Assembly (NCBI GenBank): GCA_022818135.1
Contig: JAFMSR010000008.1
Span: forward strand, 31,114,330-31,178,329
Direction of reading: 5' to 3'
Source of the DNA: Saxidomus purpurata
Taxonomy: Eukaryota; Mollusca; Bivalvia; Venerida; Veneridae
DNA length: 64,000 bases
Both the position numbers and the translations under genes were made by a program. This document shows positions 30,736-42,292 of the stretch, one piece after another. Below the pieces are notes generated by a model that was not told the origin of the DNA, ran no database searches, and saw only the letters and a list, made by a program, of their open reading frames with translations. How positions within the stretch are numbered: position 1 is the stretch's first letter; each line of letters opens with the position of its first letter.

Positions 30736-31597
30736 GGTTTTCATTCTTTGCAAGAACACTAATTCCATATACATAATGGTCCCAAAATAGATTGTAATGG
30801 CAGATGATACTGTAGTTCCACTAATTTCAATATATATTGAAGATATCAAATGGTACATGTACTAACTTTGTGTGAATTACAGTTTTCAGTTATAGCTAGG
30901 TAGTCAAAATTAATACTAATTGTTGTCAATCTGCATGTAATTGACAGAATTTCCAATAGGAATAGAAGTTGCAACTGAAAGAAAGGTTGCACAGTCTGTA
31001 AATTGAATCAAGGCCAAATAGGGCTTTTTCTGCTGATTGGAATTACATATAAAAATAAGATACAGCAGTATTGCACTAAAAAATTAAAGAGTTATTTTAT
31101 CTTTTTTTGTGTGAAAGGGTTGTATCTTGAGTTACAACTGTTTTGCACAAAAACGTTTGAGAGAATTTTGCTCATTTTTAGTGTGAAACAGTTGTAACTC
31201 ATTATTGTTTACAAAGCTCTTTTTCTTGAGGGATATGAGTTTTTCATCTTATATCATATAAAAGCATTAGCAAACACTGTTTGATAGTAATGATACAACT
31301 CATTGCAGTCACTCAAAAAAAAACCATGCAGTTTTTTCTCTTTCCTGGAAAGTTTTAAAATATTGAGTTACCACCGTTTCGCGCTCAACCAGTGAATTAT
31401 TTTAAGACATGAAATTAGCACTATGTAAATAATGAATACGTATATACATACTGAAAAATAAAATATCTACTTCACTGAAAAGTAAGATATCTACTTCATT
31501 TAATTTTAGTTATTTACATCAATTGTTGCATAATCTTGCATGCCATAATAACTATAATATTGAAGGAATCTTCGAGGAATTTGACCAGTTTTCGCAC

Positions 31598-31710
31598 AGA
31601 CAGGAGGAATTAAACAGGTCCCGGTCAAATTCTGCTGATGGGATTTGAACCGGCAACCTTCGAATGAGGTGTCCGCCGCTCTACATCTACACATCGGCGT
31701 CTCCCTGCAT
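31598..31710 (-). mobile_element. tRNA-derived SINE head
   Basis: On the minus strand: GATGTGTAGATGTAGAGCGG (A box), CGGACACCTC, then the B box GCCGGTTCAAATCCCATC. The body beyond is short. The 62-codon minus frame at 31506-31694 is a reading of this head. Confidence 0.7.
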
Positions 31711-31729
31711 AGTGTTTACTTCATTCCAG

Positions 31730-31885
31730 ATCGTTTACTTTAACACATTTTTCTAAATGCATAGTTTCGTTCAATTTTCCATTCGATAACAATGGCCTTT
31801 TTAATCATAGTGCATGGATGAATATAAATGACACCTGCAGTCTATCTGCGATTTATTTTGATTGTCCGGGTGTTCGAAAAGGCAG
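31730..31885 (+). CDS. Candidate internal exon, 52 codons
   Basis: The acceptor GTGTTTACTTCATTCCAG and donor AAAGGCAG|GTAAGA flank 156 bp with one frame fully open, phase 2 to 2: SFTLTHFSKCIVSFNFPFDN, then NGLFNHSAWMNINDTC. A second reading starts at an internal ATG (MTPAVYLRFILIVRVFEKA) and would give a signal-like N-terminus. Downstream, an acceptor at 31957 opens a 69-codon frame but in a phase that fits neither. Unrecognised. Confidence 0.25.
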
Positions 31886-32174
31886 GTAAGAAAGAAATGT
31901 TTCCTTCACTTTAATTTGGTCGTTTAAATTATCTTTCATATTTCATAATCACCACAGATTGGTAGTGTGAAAAGCAAATCAGTTTTTCGTCACAAGTTTT
32001 ATATGCAAAAATTTCATATGTGTAGAAATGTGAAAATGACGTACATAAAAATTGAAAGACAACCACATGACAGAGAAATAAACAGAAGGGAAAGACTGCT
32101 ATATATCAATTATTTAAGAAACATTAACATAACACAATTTCAAAACAGAAATAGATATGGGTAGATATGTGGAT

Positions 32175-32335
32175 AAGGATGAGACAGTTGATTTTACTCC
32201 GTATTGGCCTATGTGGCAGAAGACCAGAGTGTGATCCCCAGCAAGGAAACATGGGATGTGCCCTACGGCAATGCACCTAGCACAACACTAAGCTGTAAAT
32301 GAGTTTATCACTCGGGCAAATTATCCAGGCCCCAT
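32175..32335 (+). mobile_element. Decayed SINE head
   Basis: CAGAGTGTGATCCCCAGC looks like a degraded B box, and GATGTGCCCTACGGCAATGC like the usual SINE body phrase after it. Confidence 0.4.
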
Positions 32336-32460
32336 GATTATAAAACTTACAAATAGACATAGTTTCGCAGTTGATTTACATTTATCTTCGGTTTTCGTCT
32401 TGGCAAGTCTGGTGACATCGTTAAATATTGTACACAGATGAAACAAATAAAAGGGATGTG

Positions 32461-32775
32461 TGCTGCGGTGGTCGATTGGTTAACGCACTGTACTACTAAT
32501 CCGGAGGTCCCCGGTTCGAATCCCGGCCGGGGCATTTGAAATTACAGAAACACTTTTAGCCTTTCCCATTCATCTAGAGATGAACTGGTTAGAAACCAAA
32601 AGGTAGTCTCGCGTGTATCGATGCTATCCTATACACCAGGCATGTAAAAAGAACAAGGGATCTATTCGTAAAAGAGCTAGGGTCTGGTACCCGGATTCCC
32701 TTGTATATGCATCTGTCTCTCTTCAACCAGCGCCTGTCAGGTGTATTGGCAAGTTTACACAAGGAGAAGAGCCAG
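32461..32775 (+). mobile_element. tRNA-derived SINE, shared body type, well kept head
   Basis: The head has TGGTCGATTGGTTAACGC (A box) and CCCGGTTCGAATCCCGGCC (B box). The body carries GATGAACTGGTTAGAAACC, GGTAGTCTCGCGTGTATCG, AAGGGATCTATTCGTAAAAG and CGCCTGTCAGGTGTATTGGC. A tRNA gene is unlikely because the acceptor stem does not close and the SINE body follows at once. Confidence 0.85.
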
Positions 32776-32895
32776 GGTTGGCCGAGAATTGCAAACAATC
32801 AAAAAAAAAAGTAGCTAAAGTAATTAAACTAGTTTGATTAAAAAATCTGACCTAAGCTAATGAAATAATTAAAACTTTTAATATTCATTTTAATA

Positions 32896-33829
32896 TCATT
32901 TTTGTGTCGCCCTTTCGGAGAAAAGGCGATACATAGGGATCGCTTTGTCCGTCGGTCCATCCGTCCGTTGGTCCGTCCGTCCGTCACACAAACTTAACAT
33001 TGGCTATAACTTTGCCATTTCTTTAGATTTCTTCATCAAACTTTACAATTGTATTGCTTATGACAAAAGGGTCATGATGCTGCCAATTTTGTAGGTAAAG
33101 GTCATATTTGACAGAGTTATGCCCCTTTTTGTACTTAGATTTTGTCACGAAAACTTAACATTGGCTATAACTTTGCCATTTCTTAAGATTTCTTCATCAA
33201 ACTTTACAATTGTATTGCTTATGACAAAAGGGTCATGAGGCTGCCAATTTTGTTGGTCAAGGTCATATTTGACAGAGTTATGCCCCTTTTTGTACTTAGA
33301 TTTTGTCACGAAAACTTAACATTGGCTATAACTTTGCCATTTCTTAAGATTTCAAATTGCATTGCTAATGACATAAGGGTCATGATGCCGCCAAATTTTG
33401 TAGGTCAAGGTCATATTTGACAGAGTTATGCCCCTTTTTATACTAAGATTTTTGCTATAACTTTGCCATTTCTTAAGATTTCTTTATCAAACTTTCAAAT
33501 TGTATTGCTTATGTCAAAAGGGTCGTGATGCCACCAAATTTTGTAGGTCAAGGTCATATTTGACAGAGTTATGCCCCTTTTTGTACTTAGATTTTGTCAC
33601 GAAAACTTGTTGTTGGCTATAACTTTGCCATTTCTTAAGATTTCTTCATCAAACTTTCAAATTGTATTGCTTATGACATAAGCGTCATGATGCCGCCAAA
33701 TTTTGTTGGTCAAGGTCATATTTGACAGAGTTATGCCCCTTTTTGTACTTAGATTTTGTCACAAAAATATTGGTTATTCTGACAAAGCGTAAGAGGGCGA
33801 CACAAGTGTTCTACTGAACACCCATCTAG
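32896..33829 (+). mobile_element. GTGTCGCC-family Helitron-like element
   Basis: The 5' end is A|TCATTTTTGTGTCGCCC, then a hairpin-prone CTTTCGGAGAAAAGG and GTCCGTCCGT repeats. Five core units follow, with AACTTAACATTGGCTATAAC at 32991, 33152 and 33313, and matching points at 33454 and 33616 (period 161 bp, one unit shortened). The 3' end has GGGCGACACA, a stem GTGTTC/GAACAC, then CCATCTAG|T. TC at the 5' end, a short hairpin and CTAG at the 3' end, and A and T flanks, are the Helitron rules. No helicase gene; non-autonomous. Confidence 0.8.
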
Positions 33830-34230
33830 TTATTTCATATTATGATAAATAAATGTTATAAGCTTATGTCACGCAAATTCTATTATCGTCGGTTACAAGG
33901 AAATTATAAAAGAATTGTATTGCACCTGAAATATCCGTCATCTCACACTTACGGAAAGCTAGTTATCGGAGTAATCGCTGGTACATATATTTTTGCAAAA
34001 AGGTCAGGCCATGATACCGTTAATTTGACCGCATGATACGTGTACCAGTAATGAAAAGTCGCTAGTTCTTCCACTCATTAGTGATTCGGTTGATCATAGT
34101 TTTTGTGTGGAAAACGATAAATTAAAAAAATGAGCGAAAACAAATTATATGTAGTTTTACAAAAATGTAAAACAAAAAGACTCGCACTCGAAATATTGTA
34201 TAGAATTTTAAAATGTTTCTACCTTTAGTA
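33830..34230. other. Unassigned AT-rich stretch
   Basis: An open 64-codon frame (33842-34036) shows no recognisable domain; I do not call it. Confidence 0.35.
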
Positions 34231-34234
34231 TTCA

Positions 34235-34700
34235 CGAAAGTTGGTCAGGATGTTTGCCCCAGTAATTACTCGGACGAGTTCGAATATGGGTCATCTCGGA
34301 TGAAAAACTAGGTCACATGACCCAAAAATAGAAAAATCTTGTTAAGGCTCTAGAGGCTACTGTTTCAGTCCAAATATCCTGGCAATTTGTCAGAAAGGTT
34401 GTTTGGTTGATTTCTAGCTTAAGTTTTAATATGGGTCACCTGGGGTCAAAAACTAGGTCACACAGCCCAAATATGGAAAAACCTTAACACTCTAGAGGTA
34501 ACATTTTCAGCCCAAATATCCTGGAAATTTGTCAGAAAGGTTGTTAAGATGATTTCTAGCTCAAGTTCGAATATGGGTCATCTGGGGTCAAAAACTAGGT
34601 CACAGAGCCCAAATATGGAAAAACCTTGTTTACACTCTAAATGTTACATTTTCAGCCATTGGAATTTGTCAGAAAGGTTGTTTTGATGGTTTCTGGTTTT
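34235..34700 (+). repeat. Tandem repeat family F5, three units
   Basis: AATATGGGTCA occurs at 34283, 34438 and 34570. Each unit holds AAAACTAGGTCACA, CTCTAGAGG and ATTTGTCAGAAAGGTTGTTT. The unit is 130-155 bp long. No head or tail was found. Confidence 0.8.
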
Positions 34701-35300
34701 AATAATGTGTTGTTTATTGAACACCTCATTTGCTAATTTTATTGCAGTATTTTAACACCAAAAGATTGATAAATGACATTTGTCTTGTAATCAGTACACA
34801 TCTTGGATCTCTCTATGGTAAGGCCAGAGTTTTTATATCTCTTGGTTTATGCGACTGCTTGTACTATTTTTTGAAAAGGTAGAATAACAATGACATTATG
34901 AACTGACATTTTATTTTTATTATTTCCGCTGTTCCGACTCCATATACTAGTTAATGAAGTGTCAGAACAGTAGGGATATATAATTGAAAGTAATTATTTT
35001 AAAGTGTTTATTTTGTTCGAAAATGACAATTATTGACAGGTGCAGTAGACTGATGTTCAATATGTGCTCTGTTCAATACAGTAGGAAAAGTCCTTCATAC
35101 TCAATATTTAAGAAAACTTCCCATAAACCAAGCAATATAAAAACTCTGGCCTAAAATTGGCACTTATATAAAGTTTTAAATAGCGATGATGCAATACATG
35201 TTCTTGACCCCTAGTTGAACTTCCATGTTAAAGATTTTGGTAGTAATTTTTACATTCACATCACAAGAAAGTTCATATATAAAATTAAATCAATATTTGC
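34701..35300. other. Unassigned AT-rich stretch
   Basis: CCAGAGTTTTTATATCTCTTGG at 34828 and CCAAGCAATATAAAAACTCTGG at 35127 form an approximate inverted pair about 300 bp apart, so the interval may be a worn foldback. No gene was seen. Confidence 0.4.
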
Positions 35301-35660
35301 AAATAATGAATAGCTTACAGTGCAGATCATGATCAGACAACAAAATAATGAATTGCTTACAGTGCAGATCATGGTCAGACAGCAAAATAATGAATAGCTT
35401 ACATGATCAGACAGCAAAATAATGAAAGTGCAGATCATGATCAGACAGCTAAACAATGAAAGGGCAGATCATGACCAGACAGCTAAATAATGCATAGCAA
35501 AAAGTGCAGATCATGATCAGACAGCAAAAAATAAAAAGCTGACAGTGCAGATCATGACCACCCAACATACAATGAATAGCTTACAGTGCAGATCATGATC
35601 AGACAGCAAAAAAATGAATAGCCAACAGTGCAGATCATGATCAGACAGCAAAATAATGAG
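35301..35660. repeat. 42-bp minisatellite
   Basis: About nine copies of a 32-43 bp unit with AGTGCAGATCATGATCAGAC and AGCAAAATAATGAATAGC. The GATCATGATC core is self-complementary. It runs directly into an AGCTCACC-family tail at 35653, as if it were that element's core. The minus frame at 35256-35456 is repeat-derived. Confidence 0.9.
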
Positions 35661-35897
35661 GCCTAGAGCTTAGATATTCAGCATGTGGCAATAATTGACT
35701 CTCTACCAAGATTGTTCAAATCATGACCTCAGGGTCAAAATTAACCCTGCCTGGGGGGGGGTCTTTTGATTTTACATAGGCTTATTAAGAGGATATCATG
35801 AGCCAAAGGTAAAAATTGATCCTTTCTGCTATTAATAACCTTTTATTTTTGCCAATGGTAGACAGGTGAGCGATACAGGGCCATGATGGCCCTCTTG
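35653..35897 (+). mobile_element. AGCTCACC-family 3' fragment
   Basis: It begins GAGGCCTAGAGCTTAGATAT and ends AGGTGAGCGATACAGGGCCA, then TGATGGCCCTCTTGTT. The 5' half is absent and replaced by the minisatellite. Confidence 0.8.
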
Positions 35898-36568
35898 TTT
35901 TTCATCAAGCTGATTTTTTAATAACTCCAATTGTATTGCAAAATTTTAAGTAAAACCTGGATATAATTTTACCGTTTAGACGTCACATAATCGCGCCTAG
36001 CGTCTCAATCGTCAAATTTTTTTTCGAATTGCGAATTGGGAACTGCTGACTAGTTCCATGTTCTCAGTTCGCTGTTAAAATGAAAACTTGTTGCCAGTTT
36101 GCAGTTCGCGACTCGAATTGCAAATTGCAAACTTAAGACAAGTTCCCTGTTTTCAGTTTGCAATTCGACTTGTTCCAAACTTGTGGTTCGAATTGCTGAT
36201 TGCAAACCAGACATCAGTTTACTTGTAGAATAGCGATATTTTGCGATTCGAATTGCAAATTGCAATATGCTATACAGTTATTATATATAGTTTGTGATTA
36301 GATTAGAGAATAGGGAACTGCCGAATAATTTTCAGTTCACTGTTAAGAAGAAGACTAGTTGCCAGATCGCAATTCGCGATTTCCCAGTTCGCAGTTGCAC
36401 ACTTTAGACAAGTTCCTTATACTCAGTTTGCGATTTGACTGATTCCCAGCTTGTTGTTCGAATTGCTGCTTGCAAAACAGTAACCAGCTCATTAATAGAA
36501 TTATGACTTTTGGCGATTCTCAATTCGGCAGTTCTCAATTCGCAATTCGAATTGCGAACTACAGACTA

Positions 36569-36751
36569 CAGTAAACTCTGTTTATAACGAACTCCTTGCG
36601 GTCATTTAAATTTGTTCCTTATATCCAGAGTTTGTTATACCAATATGCCATTTCCATGTAAAATTAAGGCAGAAAAACTCGGACACAGAAAATTTGTTCC
36701 TTATATCCGGTATTTCGCTATATCCGGAGTTGTTATATACGGAGTTTACTG
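36569..36751. mobile_element. 183-bp MITE with TA duplication
   Basis: The ends are CAGTAAACTCTGTTTATAAC and GTTATATACGGAGTTTACTG, inverted with few mismatches, flanked by TA at 36567-36568 and 36752-36753. Subterminal TTGTTCCTTATATCC appears twice. A half copy is at 57703-57803. Confidence 0.85.
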
Positions 36752-36832
36752 TAGTTAACGATTCAAATCGCGAACTGGGAACTAGTCTGCAGTTCGCGAT
36801 TCGAATCGCGAATTGAAAACTGCCGACTAAAG

Positions 36833-37052
36833 CCGCCGTGGCGCAATAGTAGCGCGTTCGCCTCAGGATCGAATGGCTCCAAGTTCAATCCCTACCATCG
36901 CCACGTCGGTAGTGTCCTTAGGCAAGATGCAAATAATTTCACATTGCCTCTCTCTCTTCGAGGTTGATTCCATCTGGAATGAGTCTCGAGAGCGATTAAT
37001 GTAAATTGTAAGACCTTGTTTCACAATCGAGAATAAATAAAACTAATCACGA
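36833..37052 (+). mobile_element. tRNA-derived SINE, fourth body type
   Basis: The A box is GTGGCGCAATAGTAGCGCG and the B box AAGTTCAATCCCTACC. The body has GTGTCCTTAGGCAAGATGC and GAGTCTCGAGAGCGATTAAT, and it ends in TCACAATCGAGAATAAATAA. A relative is at 39028-39255. Confidence 0.85.
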
Positions 37053-37100
37053 ACTGCAAACTGATTCGAATCGCGAACTGCGAACTGCAAACCAACTTAA

Positions 37101-38504
37101 TTTACGGCTATTGAATAAGTATCTCTATTCAATTCCTGATGGAATAAAATTCACAAAATATTAGAAAGAGAAACCACCTAAAGTTTAAATGTGTTTAATC
37201 TAGTCGAAGTGCAAAGTATTCATCGCATTTAAGATCTGCACTGACGGCATTATCATGGAACGCATTGTTAACAGAAATAGATACTATTTTAATGCAGTAA
37301 CAAAACAATATTGATGTTTCCTCGTTTCTGGTAATAATACCAATGAATGTACTTCTGATAGTGTTTATCTGTAACAGACTATTCTATAACTATTTAAGTT
37401 TCATTTCGTACATATATAAAAAAGTATTTATTAACCTATCAAGGATGTAAGTATATCAAGAAAATGTTGATAGCCTTTAACATGTGGACAACCATCCTCA
37501 TTACACATTTGACATGCCATAAAATGTTGAATTTAATGGACTGTATGTATGTCATCAGCAGAGGGTAGGCTGTTAATGAAGCCTGTATTATATAATTGTT
37601 CAGACCATTGCTGTAATTAGCTAGGTGTCTACACGGTCACCTAGAGAGGGTTGTAATAAGAAAATGCTGACACTATCTTCATTATCTAAACGGTACTGTG
37701 AATGAGCTCAGTCTGTTCCCGAGAATATCTGTAAAATTTGTATGCGTAAAGCAATTCTGATGCATAATTATGGTAGTCTGCTAACGTAACATTATCAATT
37801 ACTTACGACGACATGGAGAATAGTTTGTTATTAAATGCATAGCCTCTATTGAACGCAGAAAAATACATTACTTTTTTGAAGCGACATTATTTTGCAATTA
37901 CCCAGCTTATGACATCTTTACAATATTTCTTATTAGATGAATTTCAAATTAAACATAATTATGTACGCAAATGTAATGCAGTCCAAACGTAATATCTATA
38001 TGAGATACAATGTACATTTTATTGACTGGAAGTGAAGTTCGGCGCCTAGAATTATAGCAAATGGATTTTGACATAACAATCTTTATGAATCTTTCGTAAT
38101 TCTTAAAAAGTGCTTCGGTTGGTTACAGTTTGTTTTTATCTATGATAAATCCAGCTACACCGATCATGACCAATTTGCCTAAAACATGTACTTAAAATAT
38201 TAAATATCGGATATTTGTCACCCTGTTTACACGTAAAATGCAATATAAAAATATATTATTTCGTTTATCCCTAATCCAATAAAAATGCTTGTTTTTTGTG
38301 TTTTTTGCATGCACTTTTAATCATTTTCTATTTTAAACGTGCAAATTATGCAAAATGCAAAAGACACAGTGATAATATTAATGATGATTCTTGCATATTC
38401 AGGGTCCTTGGGCGATGACAAAACACGCACTCGCATGTAACTCAAATCATGCATATAACTTTCTGCCAACTTCTAATTGACGTTATATACTCTGAAACGA
38501 TTGG
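37101..38504. other. Unique AT-rich DNA
   Basis: No gene, repeat family or promoter cluster was recognised in this stretch. Confidence 0.4.
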
Positions 38505-38700
38505 TGATATTGATAGCTCAGAGGTTCACATCCGGTAAGGTCAATCCCGGGTTCGAATCTCGGCCGAGGATGAAGTGTACTTGAACAAGGACACTGCTGT
38601 CACATTTACCTTAGTGCACACGACAGCGAACTGAATAACTCAGATGCTTTCTTCGTAAAAGAACTTAATGCCTCTTGTGGGGTTCTATTAAAATTACATT
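38505..38700 (+). mobile_element. tRNA-derived SINE
   Basis: TTGATAGCTCAGAGGTTCAC and the strong B box CCCGGGTTCGAATCTCGGCC form the head. GAACAAGGACACTGCTGTCAC follows, then a variant of the usual tail (GCTTTCTTCG). Confidence 0.75.
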
Positions 38701-39027
38701 TAACGTTTACTTAGTAGGTTGACATACAATGTACACTGCATGCGTAAAGGTGTAGCCCTTCCTGTAACCTCATTAATCATCATATTAACATGTTTTAGTC
38801 TTGAATTGTAAGTACTATAGAACAATTATCTACACGTACATGTGTATCGATGATACAAGAAATACCCCAAACTGTTTTCAAAGTCGGACATATACACGTA
38901 AACCGTGTACAAGTTTCTTTTATAATGGGATTGAGTTGAAGGCATGACCATGACTAAGAGCCTTGTCACAACACGTGATCAAATGTCTAAAACAAATATA
39001 TGATTAACGCAACATTATATCGCATTT

Positions 39028-39255
39028 GGAGCCGCAATGATGCAGTGATAGCGTGATTGCCTCAGGATCCCAGGTTCGATCCCCACCAGTGCCCAAGTTG
39101 TGATAGTGCCCTTAAAAGGAAATAGTCAATAAGTCAACGTTGCTCCCGTCTTTTTATAAGCTGCTTCCATCTGACTGAGTCTCGAGCGTGATCAATGTGA
39201 GTTGTTAATACTTGTTTCGCAATTGAGATTAGATGAATTAGTATAAAATTAAAAT
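39028..39255 (+). mobile_element. tRNA-derived SINE, fourth body type
   Basis: The head GCAATGATGCAGTGATAGCG with the B box CAGGTTCGATCCCCACC, body TAGTGCCCTTAAAAGG and TGAGTCTCGAGCGTGATCAA, and tail TTCGCAATTGAGATTAGATG correspond to the copy at 36833. A further body scrap (TTTCGAGAGCGATTAGTGTG) lies at 39929-39950. Confidence 0.8.
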
Positions 39256-40005
39256 CATATTTCTAATATTTTAATACTGTATTACCCCCCCCTTCTTAAA
39301 CACACACCGTGATGATGCCATATCTATGTTTGATATATGTAAGTGTATGTTTGTCTCATCGCTACAATTTATGAACACAATCATAATATTAGGTTACAGG
39401 GGATATTAGACATTTAAGTCCGTGCGAGATTTCGAAGAAAATCATTATTTTATTACCGCATTCTGTACGTTTTCAAACTGTACTAACATAGTTTAACTAT
39501 AATAATATATGATACATATACGTGTAGAACTATGTCATAGCTACATTTGAAGACTACAACCATTGTAATAAGACAATGGATGTGGTCACGGGAGAGGTTA
39601 GACCTTTGCGGGTATGGCTAAGTAAATGGTAATTTTGTGATCGTTTCCGTATGCTAAAACAGAGATGTAATCACATCTGTATATGATACATTACTTCTAT
39701 GTAGATGTATGTCATAACTATATTTTAAGAGCATATTAATCGTTATTGAGACCACAGGAGTAAGCTAACTTTATCGTTTATGTTGTTCACCTCAAAGTGG
39801 TAATTACTTTTCCTCTTGGATTCGATCCGTTGTCACGCCACACGTGCACCTAGGTGTAAATTTGAACAAGTAATAAAGTTTTCTGACTCTTTTTGTCATA
39901 GTGAAATGGTCCGATCATGGGTGGTGGTGTTTCGAGAGCGATTAGTGTGAATTTATGGAACAACATAACCATTGGACTACTTTGTATGACCTTTTTAAAA
40001 ACTAG

Positions 40006-40114
40006 AAGCTTCAATGCCTTCATGTACAGAATTTGCGAGTTTCCGGTGTGTCAACTTCAGGATTACACCAACCAGTCTGATGAGGATAGCCCGTCTGCAT
40101 CTGAAACACTTTGA
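40006..40114 (+). CDS. Candidate terminal exon, unknown protein
   Basis: After TTTTAAAAACTAG the frame reads SFNAFMYRICEFPVCQLQDY, then TNQSDEDSPSASETL and TGA. The acidic Ser-rich end and higher G+C than the flanks look coding. The frame also runs upstream to an ATG at 39917, but that part overlaps a SINE scrap (TTTCGAGAGCGATTAGTGTG), so the ATG is unlikely to be a native start. The acceptor's pyrimidine tract is weak. No upstream exon found. Confidence 0.3.
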
Positions 40115-41277
40115 ATAGTTACCCATTGTTATTCAAGTCAAGTGTATCACTTGCTTCTACAATCTTACTATTTCTCTCTTCATGATTATTCAGAAAGAAA
40201 GACACTTTTCCTGCTTTAATGAAATCGCTGAGTGTTTTGGCCTAGACTGGCATTCAGTCCTTACATTTACTGTTTCTTACTCAATTAACTCCCTTTGCTG
40301 CCAAAAATGCTTTCTTCACAATCGAGCTAAAATAAGATAGTATAAACTAAACTAAGGAATAATCCTTTATTCCACTGTACATGTACAATAACCTGTTTTA
40401 TTTGAGTTAAAATTTTATTAAATTTGTTCTGGAGTGTATGCAATCCTTATGTAAGTCAGTCAACAAAATCATGGCAACACTATATGACCAATGAAATTTC
40501 AGTTCATATTTTCACTGGGGTACTACAGGCTAATGTTATGAAATAAATGAAAACAGCATAGGAATTAAGGTACAATAAAGAATGGGTTAAACCACTGTTC
40601 ATTTAAAATTTAGTCATTATTTAGAAACTTGGATGCACAGCAATGTATGATTAATACTGAACACTGCACACTGAACCACAAATTATGCATCACTTGTAAA
40701 TTTTAAAAGTTCATTTATTCATTAAGTTATTCTGTACCAAATCTTACCAAATTTGAAGTGGAATGAGAGCCGAAAACCAGCTGAGTATACAATTTAAGTA
40801 CATGACACGATTGTTCTTAATTGGGGAAGATTAAGCACTATTGTTTAATATAACTGGAAGACTTTTGATAAATGGTGAAGTACCAACTCACAGATAGTTA
40901 TCTTCCTGTTCTAACCATGCATGGGTTTCAGTCTAAGTGCACTATAAAAGACTCTTCAGATTCCATTGTATTTTTTCAAGAATGTGGTGAGAATGTGAGT
41001 AGACAGTAACTATATCTACTCTTCAAAATTAAGTCTGTTTTAACACAGTTTGCAAGTTTTGGTAGTGGGTCATTAGATACTGCAATTATGCTTAATATGA
41101 AGATGAAGCTCTGATTGCGTAACAAAAACACACCGTGGTTAAAACAGTATTGTTCATTAAAAACCTTTACAAATTTAAATTTTTCAATAAGCTGTCAAGT
41201 CATTAGATAACTGCGATAGTAAGTAAGCGGACAAACAGTATATCGACTACAACTGAAGCCAATCTGATTGCTATCCT
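40115..41277. other. AT-rich DNA, possible 3' UTR then intergenic
   Basis: It contains a lone SINE tail (CTTTCTTCACAATCGAGC) at about 40308-40355 and several AATAAA words. No gene was seen. Confidence 0.4.
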
Positions 41278-41352
41278 TACCCCCCCCCCCCCCCTCTTCC
41301 CCTTTTTTTTCCTTTTTTTTTTCTCATAAAAAAAAAAAACAAATATATATAT
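41278..41352. repeat. Poly-C, poly-T, poly-A low-complexity tract
   Basis: About 15 C, then CT-rich runs of 8-10 T, then 12 A and a short AT run. Homopolymer length here is likely to be unreliable. Another run of 11 G is at 41616-41626. Confidence 0.8.
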
Positions 41353-42201
41353 ACTAAAAACCCCAACTTCTTGTGACTTCTCTAATCCAGTTATTTCCGG
41401 TTTCATCAGAAAATGTCCCGACAAAGATCAAAACATCCGGGAACATTAAACTATTTTTATTAAATTGTATTATAAAAATGACCCTTTGGCTAATAAAGTT
41501 TTGACAGCTTTATACCTTTCCATTTCCAAAGCAGATTTAATAAATTATCTATACAATTATAAGGTTTCTTATTACGCTACATTGGTACTATCCTTATTTT
41601 CTTTGGATTCAAATGGGGGGGGGGGGCAGGGCGCTTATCAATATGGACGTAGGCATTCTATAATTATTTTTTAGTAAACTGGGCGCCATAGGCATGTAGC
41701 TTAATACATGTGTATGCATCCTTTTGCTCATTCCATTTTTGGATCAATTGATTTATCAATCGGGCCAATGTTAACAGAGTATAGCTTCCTTACGGCCGAA
41801 CGCTTTACATACATACAAGTAGTTCCATATATTAGGTTGTTACGAATTATACTGTCTTTTGTTTTAAAAATTATATAACAACAGATCTAAATAATATCAG
41901 CATTTCAGAATAGCATAATATAATATTGTTGTTTCTCTTAAAATTTGCATCTAAATAAACACAGAAATCATAGATTTTACTGCTAATTCAATAAATATAA
42001 GTCCTGCAGAAATCAACTCTTGATATACAAAAATCCAATGAAAAAGATTTTCCGTCTGTACCTGGAACAGTTACTGGTGATTAAGATCTTGTTACTCAAT
42101 GTTTATTTATGATAGGCAAATTTCTCCCTGGACAATTAATGGGCAGTTAGCGGTTGTTTCAAGTGAACAAGGGTATTGAATTTCTTTTGCCTGCCGGATT
42201 T
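41353..42201. other. Unique DNA without a called gene
   Basis: A 69-codon frame at 41465-41674 runs through the G run and has no recognisable domain. Confidence 0.35.
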
Positions 42202-42292
42202 CACCAGGCTAGATGATCAAGCCCTGTCAGTAGATATGGGCCAGAAAATATTCTGCTTGAATAATGAAAATATCCTATCATCTAGCCTGGTG
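42202..42292. repeat. Perfect 16-bp inverted repeat
   Basis: CACCAGGCTAGATGAT at 42202-42217 is exactly complementary to 42277-42292, with a 59-bp loop. It lies inside the 80-codon frame 42176-42418, which I consider fortuitous. Confidence 0.75.

Larger units (their letters stand above)
36005..37100. repeat. Self-complementary TTCGAATTGC-rich region
   Basis: Words such as CGAATTGC, GCAATTCG, GCGAACTG and CAGTTCGC recur dozens of times on both strands with no fixed period. It is interrupted by a MITE (36569-36751) and a SINE (36833-37052) and resumes after each (36754-36830, 37055-37095). The 71-codon minus frame at 36050-36265 comes from this repeat. Confidence 0.8.

Noticed and set aside
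32347..32535. Minus frame beginning MPRPGFEPGTSG
   Set aside because: This is the familiar reverse reading of a tRNA-like SINE head, not a protein.
41203..41424. 73-codon minus frame with a Lys-rich centre
   Set aside because: The centre is the translation of poly-C/poly-T/poly-A low-complexity DNA.
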